Assembly: GCF_002836355.1 (NCBI RefSeq)
Contig: NZ_PJCA01000032.1
Location: 1 to 64,000, forward strand
Source of the DNA: Moritella sp. Urea-trap-13
GTDB lineage: Bacteria > Pseudomonadota > Gammaproteobacteria > Enterobacterales > Moritellaceae
Length of the DNA stretch: 64,000 nt
Direction of reading: 5' to 3'
Below the pieces are notes generated by a model. It saw nothing but the letters and a program-made list of their open reading frames with translations. It did not search any database and was not told where the DNA came from. This document shows, piece by piece, positions 54,084 to 64,000 of this stretch. The position numbers were made by a program, and so were the translations under genes. Within the stretch, counting starts at the first letter, position 1, and each line of letters opens with the position of its first letter.

Positions 54084-55649
54084 CTAGTGCGCTAGAAAGA
54101 ATTTATACGCTGGGTTATTAGTTTCTTCTTTATACTGATAACCTAATTTAACTAAATAAGCTGAAAAGGCTTTCATCTCACCGTCCGGTAATTCAAATCC
54201 GGTTAATACTCGGCCGTACGCAGCGCCATGATTACGGTAATGGAATAAGGTAATATTCCAGTTCATCCCTAGGGTTAATAAAAATTTCTGTAATGCCCCA
54301 GGATGCTCAGGAAATTCAAAGCTAAACAAGCGCTCTTGCAAGGCTTCCGCTGGACGACCACCGACCATATAACGCACGTGCTGTTTGGCCATTTCATCTT
54401 CAGACAAATCAACCACTGGATATTCCGCGTCTTCAAGCAGTTTGATCACAGTGTTTAGCTCAGGCGTGCCTTGTGGGGTACGTAAACCAACAAAGATATT
54501 TGCCGCTGCGCGATTAGAATAACGATAGTTAAACTCGGTCACGGCCCGGTTGCCAATTAACTCGCAGAACGTTAAGAAAGCGCCTGGTCGTTCAGGAATA
54601 GTTACCGCAAGTACCGCTTCTTTCTTCTCACCGTATTCACTGCGCTCTGATACATAACGCAATGAATGGAAATTGACATTGGCACCACTTAAGATCGCCG
54701 TCATGTTCTGGTCACGCAGGCCGTTTAATTCAGTATATTTTTTTAATCCCGCTAACGCTAATGCACCCGACGGTTCAGCAATGGCACGGGTGTCTTCAAA
54801 GATATCTTTTAACGCAGCACAAATTTCATCACTGCTCACCGTGATCACGTCATCAATAAACTCGTTACACAAACGGAAAGTTTCAGTACCAATGCGTTTT
54901 ACTGCTACACCATCGGCAAAAATACCGACACGATCTAGGGTAACAGGTTCGCCAGCATCGAGTGCGGCACGTAAACAGGCTGAATCTCGCGGCTCAACCC
55001 CGATGACTTTAATTGAAGGTTTTAACTGTTTGATATAAACCGCAATGCCAGCAGCTAGGCCGCCGCCGCCAACAGGCACAAAGATATAATCTAAATGGGC
55101 ATTTTGCTCAAGTAATTCACGAGCGATAGTCCCTTGTCCCGCGATCACATCCGGATCATCAAATGGTGGGATCAGGGTATAACCTTGTTCTGCAGACAAT
55201 TTTTTTGCATGGTTAGAGGCTTCATCAAAACTATCACCGTGTAAACACACCTCTGCGCCAAAGCCACGCACAGCGCTGACTTTAATCTCGGGGGTGATAA
55301 CTGGCATCACAATAATGGCTTTGATACCGAGTTTTTTCGCTGACATCGCCACACCTTGGGCATGGTTACCCGCAGAGGCGGCTACGACACCACGTAACTT
55401 CTGTGCTTCAGACAACTGCACTAATTTATTAAAAGCACCACGCAGTTTAAATGAATGCACAGGTTGGCGATCTTCACGCTTGAGCAGAATATTATTGGCG
55501 AAGCGTTGCGAGAGCTTAGTTAATGGTTGTAACGGGGTAACCACGGCAGCTTCATAAACTGGTGATAATAAGATCTTACATAAGTATTCACTTGCTGTAA
55601 GTAGCGGTTGGGGGGTGTGGGTTTCGTTATCTGTCACTCGATCATCCAT
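54084..55649 (-). CDS. ilvA: threonine dehydratase, biosynthetic, IlvA
   Basis: PLP enzyme, threonine to 2-oxobutanoate, first step to isoleucine; inhibited by Ile. 521 residues (E. coli 514): PLP Lys in SFKLRGA (about residue 70), the SAGNHAQGVA and VGGGGLAAGIA phosphate loops, and two C-terminal ACT-like regulatory domains from about residue 340. Its enamine product is the classic RidA substrate. ilvA is separated from ilvGMED by three unrelated genes, unlike E. coli ilvGMEDA. Confidence 0.96.
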   Translation of the reverse strand: MDDRVTDNETHTPQPLLTASEYLCKILLSPVYEAAVVTPLQPLTKLSQRFANNILLKREDRQPVHSFKLRGAFNKLVQLSEAQKLRGVVAASAGNHAQGVAMSAKKLGIKAIIVMPVITPEIKVSAVRGFGAEVCLHGDSFDEASNHAKKLSAEQGYTLIPPFDDPDVIAGQGTIARELLEQNAHLDYIFVPVGGGGLAAGIAVYIKQLKPSIKVIGVEPRDSACLRAALDAGEPVTLDRVGIFADGVAVKRIGTETFRLCNEFIDDVITVSSDEICAALKDIFEDTRAIAEPSGALALAGLKKYTELNGLRDQNMTAILSGANVNFHSLRYVSERSEYGEKKEAVLAVTIPERPGAFLTFCELIGNRAVTEFNYRYSNRAAANIFVGLRTPQGTPELNTVIKLLEDAEYPVVDLSEDEMAKQHVRYMVGGRPAEALQERLFSFEFPEHPGALQKFLLTLGMNWNITLFHYRNHGAAYGRVLTGFELPDGEMKAFSAYLVKLGYQYKEETNNPAYKFFLAH

Positions 55650-55769
55650 TGAATTATAACTGACAAGTTAACGCTTTGGCATGCCATCGTTAACGCTATT
55701 ACCTAGTTATAGCAACAATCGAAACAGATAAAAAGAATTAACACAGGATAACTTTTAGCAGGAAATAAA

Positions 55770-55792
55770 AAAGGGAGCATTAAGCTCCCTTT
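55770..55792 (-). terminator. terminator of the DAACS symporter gene
   Basis: AAAGGGAGC / GCTCCCTTT 9-bp stem, 5-base loop, six T residues on the minus strand. Confidence 0.92.
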
Positions 55793-55812
55793 CTGGTATT
55801 ACTTTTTAGTAA

Positions 55813-57090
55813 TTAAGCTGTTTTAGCTTCACCTTGAGGTTCTGCATTAGCAACTACAATGTTTAGCTCGCCTTCAGATTTAGCCACGATAGTGTTCACC
55901 GCGGTATCACCGATAACGTTAGCAGAAGTACAGAACATATCGTTGATACGGTCAACTGCTGCAATGATTGCTAGTGCTTCAACCGGTAGACCTAGTTGTG
56001 TTAGTAACACACCGATCATCACGATACCGCCACCAGGTACACCACCTGCGCCTACTGATAATAGTAGAATCGTTAGGCCCATAGTGAACAAGTCACCTAC
56101 TTGGATTGGCGTGCCGTATGCGTTTGCAGCGAATACTGTTGCAATCGAGATGTAGATAGATACACCTGACATGTTCATTGTTGCGCCTAGTGGCACACCA
56201 AAACCAGCAACTGTTTTCGATACACCAATTTTTTCAGTCAGGGTACGCATAGTTACAGGGATAGTCGCGTTTGAACTCGCTGTAGATAGTGAGAATAGGA
56301 ACTGCTCACGGATCTGACGACGGAACGTTGCTGGACGGATACCGGTAGTTACCCATACTGCTAGTGGGTATACAACTAAAATCCAAACAAGAAGTAACGC
56401 TACAACAAGAGCCACATAACCTGCTACTGAAGTCAGTGTAGCGCCATCTAATGTCGCACCTAATTGGATCATCAGGGCAAATACACCAATCGGAGCAAAG
56501 CTCATGATTAAGCTAACTAGTTTCATCATGATGTCATTAGCGATTTGGAATGCATTGATCGCTGGACCACCTTTCTTGTCTAGTGCTTGAATCGCTAGAC
56601 CAGTGATGATTGCCATGAAGATGATTTGTAACATGTCTCCAGAAGCAAATGCTTGAACAGGGTTGCTTGGTACGATGTTAATAATTAATTGACCGATATC
56701 AGGCGTTTCAGTTGTTGTTAGATGTACCGCAGTACCACCTAATTCAGCAAGGTTCGCACCAACACCTGGTTGTACAATCATTGCCACAATAAGAGCGACT
56801 GTGATTGCGATAGCTGTATTAGCTAGGTAAAGGAAGAACGTTTTGCCACCTAAGCGACCAAAACTTTTGATGTCTTTCAGTTCACATACACCACATACAA
56901 TAGAGATGAAAACTAATGGTACAACCATCAATTTAATTAGTGATACAAACATAGTACCGACTGCAGTAGCTGCGCCGACAAAGTATGTGTCAAGGAACGA
57001 TCCTGCGCCAAAGCCATACTGAACGATTGTACCCAGTAGCAAGCCCACAAACAGGGATATAAATATTTTCGAACTTAGTGATTTATCCAT
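55813..57090 (-). CDS. dicarboxylate/amino acid:cation symporter (DAACS family)
   Basis: 425 residues, about eight spans plus two re-entrant hairpins. Serine-rich hairpin SLSTASSNATIPVTM, MNMSG in the seventh-helix Na+ site and the substrate segment DRINDMFCTSANVIGD. The family covers glutamate, aspartate, serine/threonine and C4-acid transporters. DxxxDxxxT-type residues in the last helix suggest an acidic or small neutral amino acid, but which one cannot be told. GAAAGG upstream of the ATG. Confidence 0.9.
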   Translation of the reverse strand: MDKSLSSKIFISLFVGLLLGTIVQYGFGAGSFLDTYFVGAATAVGTMFVSLIKLMVVPLVFISIVCGVCELKDIKSFGRLGGKTFFLYLANTAIAITVALIVAMIVQPGVGANLAELGGTAVHLTTTETPDIGQLIINIVPSNPVQAFASGDMLQIIFMAIITGLAIQALDKKGGPAINAFQIANDIMMKLVSLIMSFAPIGVFALMIQLGATLDGATLTSVAGYVALVVALLLVWILVVYPLAVWVTTGIRPATFRRQIREQFLFSLSTASSNATIPVTMRTLTEKIGVSKTVAGFGVPLGATMNMSGVSIYISIATVFAANAYGTPIQVGDLFTMGLTILLLSVGAGGVPGGGIVMIGVLLTQLGLPVEALAIIAAVDRINDMFCTSANVIGDTAVNTIVAKSEGELNIVVANAEPQGEAKTA

Positions 57091-57586
57091 AACAAACTCA
57101 GCCTTTCAATTATCATAGTAGTGTGTGTTTATTTGCTTATATATTATTATTATATTTTTACAATTCTTTGCACTGCAAGATTTGATGGGTGGAGAGTATT
57201 ACAACTACATTAGCTATGGGAAGCAGTTCAATCATCTAGTGACTGGAAAATTGAGGTCGGTCACATATCCAAGCATTTTTTACACTTTTACGACTACGTA
57301 ACATCTATATAATCATCAATAAAACCCCCTTAAAATTAAGAAACGGCAATTTTACAGGCTTAAAACCGCCAAAAACCCTCATATACTCAAAAGTAGGCAG
57401 TGTATCAATAATTAGGTAATTTCAAAAAACAGGCCGCTTTTAACAAACATAGTGATTTATAGCGTAAATTTAACCTAAGTTACCCTTACGGACTAATAGT
57501 GTTAAAAATAGCAGGGTATTAACGAGAGTGGGAATTAAAAAAGGCACTCAGAAAGGCTCTGAGCACCGAAAAAGTAAACTAGGTAA
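57091..57586. other. intergenic region symporter / bax
   Basis: 496 bp. Upstream of the symporter (both genes on the minus strand), with the bax terminator at 57543-57567. A GTGAC/GTCAC pair near 57239-57263 is the only other symmetry noticed. Confidence 0.4.
57543..57567 (-). terminator. terminator of the Bax-like gene
   Basis: GGCACTCAGA / TCTGAGCACC with two G-T pairs, 5-base loop; six T residues follow on the minus strand. Confidence 0.85.
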
Positions 57587-58672
57587 TTATTCTGCTACAA
57601 CGGATTTTATTGGTTCTTCTGCCGTTACAGTGTCATTTTTCACATTATCAGCAGTCTTGTTCGACTCAACAATTTTTGAATCATTTTTTTTCGCTTCAAC
57701 AAAAGTTGAGTCAACCGTCAAGCTAATGACCTCAGGTAATTCAATTGCATCTTCAGCATTCTCAGCGATGTTACCTGGCTCAACAATAGTTGTATCAATA
57801 TTTTTCATTTCAACAATAGCAGCATCGTCAGTCAAGGTAATGACCTTAGGTAATTCAATCGCGTCTTCTTCGACAATTTCAGTTACCACAGGTTCAGGCG
57901 CCGCACACAGCGCATAATCAGTGCTGGTATTGTTGCGCCAAAATTTACGGTTATGACGGATCATCGCGCGGATCTCATCAATATAAGCTGCTTTTCTTTC
58001 TGAATAGTTAATTAATCCTGCCGCAAGTGCACAGGCATTAATACTCTCATCATTGATACGCAGCTCACTACGAATGTCACGTAGCGGTAAGTAACTTTGG
58101 TTACGGTTAATATTGCGGAAATACGAACGCACAGAGGCTTCTATCGAATCAAAACTCGCCACTTCATGGTCAGCACCTTGATCGCGTTGGTTTGGCACTA
58201 TGCCGCAACCTTTACTAAAGCACCATTGACCAAAGAAATTGTGACCTTGTTTAGCAAAACGCGATGTACCCCAGCCCGTTTCATTGGCTGATTGACTAAA
58301 CACTAACTCTTCAGGAATGACATCGACTTGAATTAATAACGCTGCAATCACTTGTTGGTCAGTCGTAGCTTTGACTTTATACATATCGGCTATGGCTTGC
58401 AGTTGGGTTTGCTCGTCTGTGGTTAACGCCGCTTTAGCTTGCCAAGTGCTGAGTAATGCACGTTCAGCCAATACTTCGGCAGTAACGACATCAAACGCAG
58501 GTTGTAAATAATTAAAGAAGGCGGTTTTTTTGGCATTAACATCGCTGATAGCAGCAAAGTCAGGTACATCTGATTTTTTCACTTCAACAATATCATCAGA
58601 TTGCAGGAAGGTATAAAGGCCAAATAGACCCAGCCCAATAATAAGGATTAACGCAGTTATTTTCTTTTGCAT
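57587..58672 (-). CDS. bax: Bax-like glucosaminidase with repeated acidic tail
   Basis: 361 residues from the ATG at 58672 (an ATG five codons upstream is also possible). N-terminal membrane anchor (ALILIIGLGLFGLYTFL), then a glucosaminidase-type domain with the catalytic Glu in SANETGWGTSRFAKQGHNFF, so it likely trims peptidoglycan in the periplasm. E. coli Bax is 274 residues; the extra C terminus (from about residue 260) holds two copies of a 37-residue acidic unit starting EDAIELP(K/E)VI(T/S)LT. The tail is unlike the family and probably disordered. Confidence 0.85.
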   Translation of the reverse strand: MQKKITALILIIGLGLFGLYTFLQSDDIVEVKKSDVPDFAAISDVNAKKTAFFNYLQPAFDVVTAEVLAERALLSTWQAKAALTTDEQTQLQAIADMYKVKATTDQQVIAALLIQVDVIPEELVFSQSANETGWGTSRFAKQGHNFFGQWCFSKGCGIVPNQRDQGADHEVASFDSIEASVRSYFRNINRNQSYLPLRDIRSELRINDESINACALAAGLINYSERKAAYIDEIRAMIRHNRKFWRNNTSTDYALCAAPEPVVTEIVEEDAIELPKVITLTDDAAIVEMKNIDTTIVEPGNIAENAEDAIELPEVISLTVDSTFVEAKKNDSKIVESNKTADNVKNDTVTAEEPIKSVVAE

Positions 58673-58733
58673 ATAAAAAAGCACCATTAATAAATAATGG
58701 CGCTAATTTAACACGTTATTGCAATAAGCTAGA

Positions 58734-59849
58734 TTATAAAATCATGCTCTTTGGTGCAACGAACGGTAAGTTATGCGCTTCAGCAACGTCTTGAACAGTA
58801 ACGTGGCCAGCAATAACGTTTAGACCGTTAAGTAGGTGTGCATCTTGTGTTAACGCTTCTTTCCAACCTAGGTTAGCAAGTTTGATGATGTACGGTAGTG
58901 TTGCATTGTTTAATGCGAATGTAGATGTTTTCGCAACAGCACCAGGCATATTAGCAACACAGTAGTGAACAACGTCATCGATGATGTAAGTTGGGTCTTG
59001 GTGTGTAGTAGCGTGTGAAGTTTCGAAACAACCACCTTGGTCGATTGCAACGTCAACAACAGCAGCACCAGGCTTCATGCGTGAAATTAGGTCTTTAGTT
59101 ACTAGTTTCGGCGCAGCTGCGCCAGGAACTAATACTGCACCAATTACTAGGTCAGCTTCTAATACATATTTTTCAATTGCATCATGTGTAGAATAAACTA
59201 CTTTCAAACGACCATCGAACTGGTTGTCTAGGTTAGCTAGTACAGTCAGGTTACGGTCTAACATAGTTACGCTAGCGCCCATACCAACAGCCATTTTAGC
59301 TGCATTCATACCAACAACACCGCCGCCAATAACAACAACGTTTGCAGGAGCAACACCCGGTACGCCGCCCATAAGAAGACCACAACCACCTTGTGATTTT
59401 TCTAATGCTTGTGCGCCAGCTTGAATTGACATACGACCAGCAACAGCAGACATAGGAGCAAGTAGTGGTAAACCACCGTTTGCATCAGTTACAGTTTCGT
59501 AAGCGATACATACTGCATTACTCTTGATTAGGTCTTCTGTTTGCGCTAAATCAGGTGCAAGGTGTAAGTAAGTGAATAGCACTTGGCCATCACGTAGCAT
59601 TGCACGCTCAACAGCTTGTGGCTCTTTTACTTTTACAATCATGTCTGCAGTTGCGAAAACGTCTGCAGCAGTTGCTAAGATTTTTGCACCAACAACTTCA
59701 TAATCACTGTCGCTAAAACCAATACCAGCACCAGCAAATGTTTCAACATTAACCGTATGGCCATGTGCAATAAGTTCTCTTGCACTTGCAGGAGTCATAC
59801 CTACGCGATATTCATGGTTTTTAATTTCTTTAGGTACGCCGATAATCAT
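58734..59849 (-). CDS. ald: alanine dehydrogenase Ald
   Basis: NAD-dependent, alanine to pyruvate and ammonia. 371 residues. Seen: [27 protein letters not shown] (substrate Lys), FTYLHLAPD (catalytic His), [15 protein letters not shown] dinucleotide loop, and DVAIDQGG (Asp). GGAG before the ATG. Strong codon bias suggests high expression. It sits between ilvD and bax. Confidence 0.97.
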   Translation of the reverse strand: MIIGVPKEIKNHEYRVGMTPASARELIAHGHTVNVETFAGAGIGFSDSDYEVVGAKILATAADVFATADMIVKVKEPQAVERAMLRDGQVLFTYLHLAPDLAQTEDLIKSNAVCIAYETVTDANGGLPLLAPMSAVAGRMSIQAGAQALEKSQGGCGLLMGGVPGVAPANVVVIGGGVVGMNAAKMAVGMGASVTMLDRNLTVLANLDNQFDGRLKVVYSTHDAIEKYVLEADLVIGAVLVPGAAAPKLVTKDLISRMKPGAAVVDVAIDQGGCFETSHATTHQDPTYIIDDVVHYCVANMPGAVAKTSTFALNNATLPYIIKLANLGWKEALTQDAHLLNGLNVIAGHVTVQDVAEAHNLPFVAPKSMIL

Positions 59850-60044
59850 ATGCTGTTTACTCCGATATTTGGTTTATTTAACTGGCTTAGAAAAGCTTCT
59901 CGATATATAGGTGCAGTATAGACGTAGAACTGCAGAATTAATCACTAAAGATCATTCTAATTTTAAGAAAAGTTTATATAAGATTTGTTAAATCGATGTT
60001 GAACAGAAGATAATTTTTTCTGTGAGCAAGATCTCGCCCAAAAA

Positions 60045-60086
60045 AAGGGCTCTGCTGTAATCATAGTAGATTACTGCAGAGCCCTT
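60045..60086 (-). terminator. terminator of the ilvGMED operon
   Basis: GGGCTCTGCTGTAATC / GATTACTGCAGAGCCC: a 16-position stem with one T-T mismatch, 6-base loop, followed on the minus strand by a T run. It shows that the ilv operon ends after ilvD and does not continue to ilvA. Confidence 0.95.
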
Positions 60087-60141
60087 GATATAGATCATTG
60101 CTAATTGTTAGATAATACTAACGAGGTATTTTATATAAGGC

Positions 60142-61989
60142 TTAGATCAGATTTCTATCGCGTACCGCGCCTTTATCAGCACTCGTCGCAAAGTAACCAT
60201 AAATACGTAATGCTTGAGTGACTTTACGTTCGCGTTTCTCAACCGGTTTCCAGGCTAATTCACCGCGACTTTCCATCTCAACACGACGCGCAGCCAATAC
60301 GTCATCAGCAACAATAAGATTCATCGAACGTTCTGGAATGTTAATATCAATGATATCGCCATCTTCAACCAAACCGATCAAGCCACCGCTTGCCGCTTCT
60401 GGTGAAGCATGACCAATAGACAAACCAGAAGTACCACCCGAGAAACGACCATCAGTGATCAATGCGCACTCTTTACCAAGCCCCATTGATTTTAGATAAC
60501 TGGTTGGGTACAACATTTCTTGCATACCCGGACCACCTTTAGGGCCTTCATAACGGATCACAACCACATCACCGGCTTTAATTTCGCTGGCTAAAATTGC
60601 GCTTACCGCTGAATCTTGGCTTTCAAATACACGTGCAGTACCACGGAACAATAGATTGTCATCAGCAACACCGGCTGTTTTAACAACCGCGCCATCAACA
60701 GCAATGTTACCTGTTAATACGGCAAGACCACCTTCTTGGCTGTACGCATTTTCGATTGAACGAATACAACCGTTCTCGCGATCATCATCAAGTGAATCCC
60801 AACGACAATCTTGACTGAATGCTTTAGTAGTACGAATACCAGCAGGGCCTGCTGAGTACATTTTCTTCACAGCTTCAGATTCAGTAGTGACAATATCAAA
60901 CTTAGCTAATTGCTCAGCCATGGTCATGCCCATTACAGTCATGTTGTCTGTATGCAATAAACCAGCACGATTCAGTTCGCCCAAAATACCCATCACACCA
61001 CCGGCGCGATGCACATCTTCCATATGATAGAGTGGCGTTGACGGTGCCACTTTACATAACTGCGGTACTTTACGTGATAACGCATCCATATCCGCTAAGC
61101 TGTAATCAACTTCGCCTTCAATAGCTGCTGCGATTAAGTGTAATACTGTATTGGTTGAACCACCCATCGCAATATCAAGCGTCATCGCATTTTCAAAGGC
61201 TTCACGATTAGCAATGTTACGCGGTAATACTGATTCATCATCGTCTTGATAATAACGCTTACACAGATCAACAATACGACGACCCGCGTTTAAGAATAAT
61301 TCTTCACGGTCAGCATGTGTTGCTACTAATGAACCATTACCCGGCTGTGATAAACCCAATGCTTCAGTTAAACAGTTCATTGAGTTTGCAGTGAACATGC
61401 CTGAACATGAACCACAAGTAGGACACGCACTGCGCTCTACTTTATCAAGATCTTCATCAGACACATTTTTATCTGCGCCCATCACCATGGCATCAACCAG
61501 ATCAAGTTTAATCAGTTGGTCTGAAAGTTTGGTTTTACCCGCTTCCATTGGACCACCGGAAATAAAGATAACCGGAATATTAAGACGAAGTGCCGCCATC
61601 AACATACCAGGAGTGATCTTGTCACAGTTAGAAATACATACTAATGCATCCGCGCAATGCGCATTCACCATGTATTCAACCGAATCAGCAATTAGATCAC
61701 GTGACGGTAAGCTGTATAACATGCCGTCGTGACCCATGGCGATACCGTCATCAATGGCAATGGTATTAAATTCTTTGGCGATACCGCCCGCTTTCAAAAT
61801 TTCATCGGCAACTAATTGGCCCATGTCTTTTAGATGAACGTGACCCGGTACAAATTGGGTAAATGAATTAGCAATGGCAATAATTGGCTTACCGAAATCT
61901 TCTTCGCGGGTACCAGTTGCACGCCACAAAGCGCGAGCACCAGCCATGTTACGGCCTTGGGTAGATGTTGCAGAACGTAATTTAGGCAT
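60142..61989 (-). CDS. ilvD: dihydroxy-acid dehydratase IlvD
   Basis: Fe-S dehydratase of valine/isoleucine synthesis, 615 residues (E. coli 616). Cluster Cys residues in [12 protein letters not shown] and [18 protein letters not shown]; also [20 protein letters not shown] at the start and GRFSGG near the C terminus. The ATG at 61989 has GGAGAGAAC before it; an in-frame start 36 bases upstream was rejected. Downstream of ilvE, 100 bp gap. Confidence 0.98.
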   Translation of the reverse strand: MPKLRSATSTQGRNMAGARALWRATGTREEDFGKPIIAIANSFTQFVPGHVHLKDMGQLVADEILKAGGIAKEFNTIAIDDGIAMGHDGMLYSLPSRDLIADSVEYMVNAHCADALVCISNCDKITPGMLMAALRLNIPVIFISGGPMEAGKTKLSDQLIKLDLVDAMVMGADKNVSDEDLDKVERSACPTCGSCSGMFTANSMNCLTEALGLSQPGNGSLVATHADREELFLNAGRRIVDLCKRYYQDDDESVLPRNIANREAFENAMTLDIAMGGSTNTVLHLIAAAIEGEVDYSLADMDALSRKVPQLCKVAPSTPLYHMEDVHRAGGVMGILGELNRAGLLHTDNMTVMGMTMAEQLAKFDIVTTESEAVKKMYSAGPAGIRTTKAFSQDCRWDSLDDDRENGCIRSIENAYSQEGGLAVLTGNIAVDGAVVKTAGVADDNLLFRGTARVFESQDSAVSAILASEIKAGDVVVIRYEGPKGGPGMQEMLYPTSYLKSMGLGKECALITDGRFSGGTSGLSIGHASPEAASGGLIGLVEDGDIIDINIPERSMNLIVADDVLAARRVEMESRGELAWKPVEKRERKVTQALRIYGYFATSADKGAVRDRNLI

Positions 61990-62089
61990 TGTTCTCTCCA
62001 TGAAACAAAAATAAAATGGTAACAACGAGGCCTATCTGAGCCTCACTTTAATAATCAAATATAAGCAATAATCTAGTCGACAGTTGTCG

Positions 62090-63019
62090 TTAGCTTGGGT
62101 CAGCGACGTAATCTAACCAGCCCCATTTGTCTTCACTCTGACCTTTAATCAACGCAAAGTAAGCTGTTTGTAATCTTTCAGTAATTGGGCCGCGTTTACC
62201 GTCGCCAATGTCGATACGATCAACAGAACGTACCGGCACCACTTCAGCAGCGGTACCGCACATGAACATTTCGTCGGCAAGGTACATCGCTTCGCGGGCA
62301 ATCGGTTCTTCACGTACTTCATAACCAAAATCACGCGCTAGCACCATTAAGGTATTACGGGTTAAACCCGGTAAGATACACGCTGTGGTTGGTGGGGTAT
62401 GAATAACGCCATTTTTAACGAAGAATAAGTTCTCGCCTGCGCCTTCAGAAATAGTGCCGTTCACATCCAGGGCAATACCTTCGGCATAACCATGACGTTT
62501 CGCTTCTGACGAAATCAGTTGTGATGATAAATAATTACCACCGGCTTTGGCGCCAGTAGGAATAGTATTGGGCGCAAGACGGTTCCAAGAAGTAACACAA
62601 ACATCAACGCCCTCTTCCAAGCTTTCATCGCCAAGATAAGCACCCCAGTTCATAGCGGCAACAAGTGCCTCGCATACGGTAGATTTTGGTGTTAGACCTA
62701 GACCAACATTACCAATAAAAGCCAGAGGACGTAAATAAGCATTGGTCAGGCCATTGGCTAATACTGCATCTTTACAGGCTTGTTCTATTTCTTGCTTTGA
62801 ATAAGGGATAGTCCAGCCATAGATTTTAGCGGAATCAAATAACCGTTGGATGTGTTCTTTTAAGCGGAAAATAGCCGGGCCCTTAGGCGTATCATATGCA
62901 CGAATACCTTCAAATACCGATGAACCGTAGTGCAGAGCATGAGTAAAGACACTCACTTTAGCCTGAGACTCAGGAACCATCTTTCCATTAAACCAAACTT
63001 GCTGTTCAGTATTCGCCAT
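62090..63019 (-). CDS. ilvE: branched-chain amino acid aminotransferase IlvE
   Basis: Last step of Val/Leu/Ile synthesis, PLP fold type IV, 309 residues (same as E. coli). Catalytic Lys in AKAGGNYLSSQL; phosphate and substrate segments SVFEGIRAYDTP and EGIALDVNGTISEGAGENLF. The start at 63019 (GGGAAGAAG upstream) was preferred to one 20 codons further up. Third gene of ilvG-M-E-D. Confidence 0.97.
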   Translation of the reverse strand: MANTEQQVWFNGKMVPESQAKVSVFTHALHYGSSVFEGIRAYDTPKGPAIFRLKEHIQRLFDSAKIYGWTIPYSKQEIEQACKDAVLANGLTNAYLRPLAFIGNVGLGLTPKSTVCEALVAAMNWGAYLGDESLEEGVDVCVTSWNRLAPNTIPTGAKAGGNYLSSQLISSEAKRHGYAEGIALDVNGTISEGAGENLFFVKNGVIHTPPTTACILPGLTRNTLMVLARDFGYEVREEPIAREAMYLADEMFMCGTAAEVVPVRSVDRIDIGDGKRGPITERLQTAYFALIKGQSEDKWGWLDYVADPS

Positions 63020-63147
63020 AATCGCTTCTTCCCTTATGCTATAATTTTGTATTATTTTAAATAACGCCAGTACTTGCATCCTGCAATCTAATGCACCCCA
63101 GCGCTGTCAATTAAGTGTGATATTGCAGTCGTTTTATTGTAACCTTT

Positions 63148-63402
63148 CTATATTGTCGTAATGTACAGCACGCTTAACTTACTCACATCAAACAATTTAT
63201 CTAACTGTTTATAGAGTAGATCAATACCGCGCTCACCAGATACTGTAACCGTAATCTTTATGCTATTGCAATCATTCATTTGTACCGAATTCATGCTACT
63301 AATACGAAAGCCGCGATGACGGATAACGCGTAATACCCGCTCTAAAATTTCCAGTGTGTTGGTGGCTTCAATCACCACTTCATGTACTTGTTTAACACTC
63401 AT
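63148..63402 (-). CDS. ilvM: acetolactate synthase II small subunit IlvM
   Basis: 84 residues, one ACT domain: LEILERVLRVIRHRGFRISS and SIKITVTVSGERGIDLLYKQL. Regulatory subunit of the valine-resistant AHAS II. Start uncertain between tandem ATGs at 63405 and 63402; the second is better spaced from GGAG. Overlaps the ilvG 3' end by 11-14 bases, so translation is coupled. Confidence 0.92.
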   Translation of the reverse strand: MSVKQVHEVVIEATNTLEILERVLRVIRHRGFRISSMNSVQMNDCNSIKITVTVSGERGIDLLYKQLDKLFDVSKLSVLYITTI

Positions 63403-64000
63403 CATATTGCTCCAACATCTCACCGTTATTAACCCCAGGTGGCACTAATGGCCAGACATTTTCTTGCTCTGAAATTTGTACATGCAAGAAGTACGCACCC
63501 TTGCTAGCCAGCATACGGTCCATCGCTGGTTGCACTTGCTCTTTAACAACCACCGTTTCGCCGGGAATACCACATGCCGCCGCTAACGCCACAAAGTCCG
63601 GGTTATCGTCGAGAATAGTCTGCGATAAACGGCCATCAAAAAACAGCGTTTGCCATTGGCGTACCATACCGAGACGTTGATTATCGATGAGGACAATCTT
63701 CACCGGTAATTTAGCGCGATTAATCGTCGCTAACTCTTGAATGTTCATCATGATCGAACCGTCACCCGTCACCACAACAGGCATGGCATCGGGGCGTGCT
63801 AATGCAGCACCAACCGCCGCCGGTAAGCCAAAGCCCATAGTGCCAAAACCGGCACTGGATAATAAGTTTTCAGGTTGGCTAAAGGTCATGTGCTGTGCGG
63901 TCCACATTTGGTGTTGACCAACATCACAAGCAACCAGGTGATCTTCCGGTAAACTCGCCGATAATTGCTTGAGTAATAACGGTGCATAAATAGCAATGCC
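63392..64000 (-). CDS. ilvG: acetolactate synthase II large subunit IlvG (3' part)
   Basis: The C-terminal 202 codons of a ThDP enzyme; the 5' part lies beyond base 64000. The frame is open to the window edge. Seen: DVGQHQMWTAQHM, AGFGTMGFGLPAAVGAA, the ThDP/Mg site GDGSIMMNIQEL and DNQRLGMVRQWQ. The isozyme is set by the downstream ilvM-ilvE-ilvD. No frameshift of the E. coli K-12 kind is seen in this part. Confidence 0.95.
   Translation of the reverse strand, partial: GIAIYAPLLLKQLSASLPEDHLVACDVGQHQMWTAQHMTFSQPENLLSSAGFGTMGFGLPAAVGAALARPDAMPVVVTGDGSIMMNIQELATINRAKLPVKIVLIDNQRLGMVRQWQTLFFDGRLSQTILDDNPDFVALAAACGIPGETVVVKEQVQPAMDRMLASKGAYFLHVQISEQENVWPLVPPGVNNGEMLEQYDEC

Noticed and set aside
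54673..55038. 121-codon plus-strand frame in ilvA
   Set aside because: Antisense shadow of a well-supported enzyme.
57528..57917. 129-codon plus-strand frame opposite bax
   Set aside because: Antisense of the repeated acidic tail of the Bax-like gene; serine-rich as a by-product and it spans the bax terminator.

Overview
The window looks like a chromosomal segment of a marine gammaproteobacterium of the Vibrio/Shewanella/Moritella kind; Moritella is my best guess. This rests on moderately AT-rich DNA, E. coli-like housekeeping proteins at near-identical lengths, an aroE-tsaC-purE-yrdD-smg-dprA-lysM/def-fmt-rsmB-trkA-trkH block, and a large catabolic arginine (ADI) locus. No search was run, so the genus is inference.

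Layout. 1-205: the two promoters (P2, P1) of an rRNA operon that runs leftwards out of the window. 278-15249: translation, cell-envelope and K+ uptake housekeeping genes (yrdA, aroE, tsaC, purE, yrdD, smg, dprA, a LysM protein, def, fmt, rsmB, trkA, trkH, rmuC, a short DksA paralogue, creA). 16775-22283: two minus-strand tRNA operons (Pro-His-Leu-Pro and Arg-His-Pro) separated by a 4.2 kb MshQ-like surface protein gene that carries a hexanucleotide repeat. 22525-27057: a cytochrome c5-type protein, a degenerate GGDEF-EAL protein, rep, rpmG and rpmB. 27405-34817: the csdA / csdE / tcdA(csdL) sulfur-transfer and tRNA-modification set, interrupted by a YgiW-like protein, a PepSY-RR-HK operon and a second PepSY protein, and by a thiolase.

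34818-46934 is the most unusual part: a YfcC/ArcD-type transporter, arcA, arcC, arcB, then pyrB-pyrI with an attenuator and leader peptide, an ArgR paralogue with an altered arginine-binding motif, a protein with two tandem GST-N folds, and a 412-residue protein made of three RidA domains. The long upstream regions of arcA and of the triple-RidA gene are homologous to each other and share an FNR/CRP-type site at class II spacing from the same -10 box. A perfect FNR palindrome lies upstream of the transporter. Together these suggest one arginine / carbamoyl-phosphate regulon with RidA as a dedicated partner.

47136-64000: branched-chain amino acid genes (ilvC with divergent ilvY; ilvA; ilvD, ilvE, ilvM and the 3' part of ilvG at the right edge), with a K+ channel, alpha/beta hydrolase, rlmJ, a DAACS symporter, a Bax-like glucosaminidase and alanine dehydrogenase in between. 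ilvA is separated from ilvGMED by ald, bax and the symporter.
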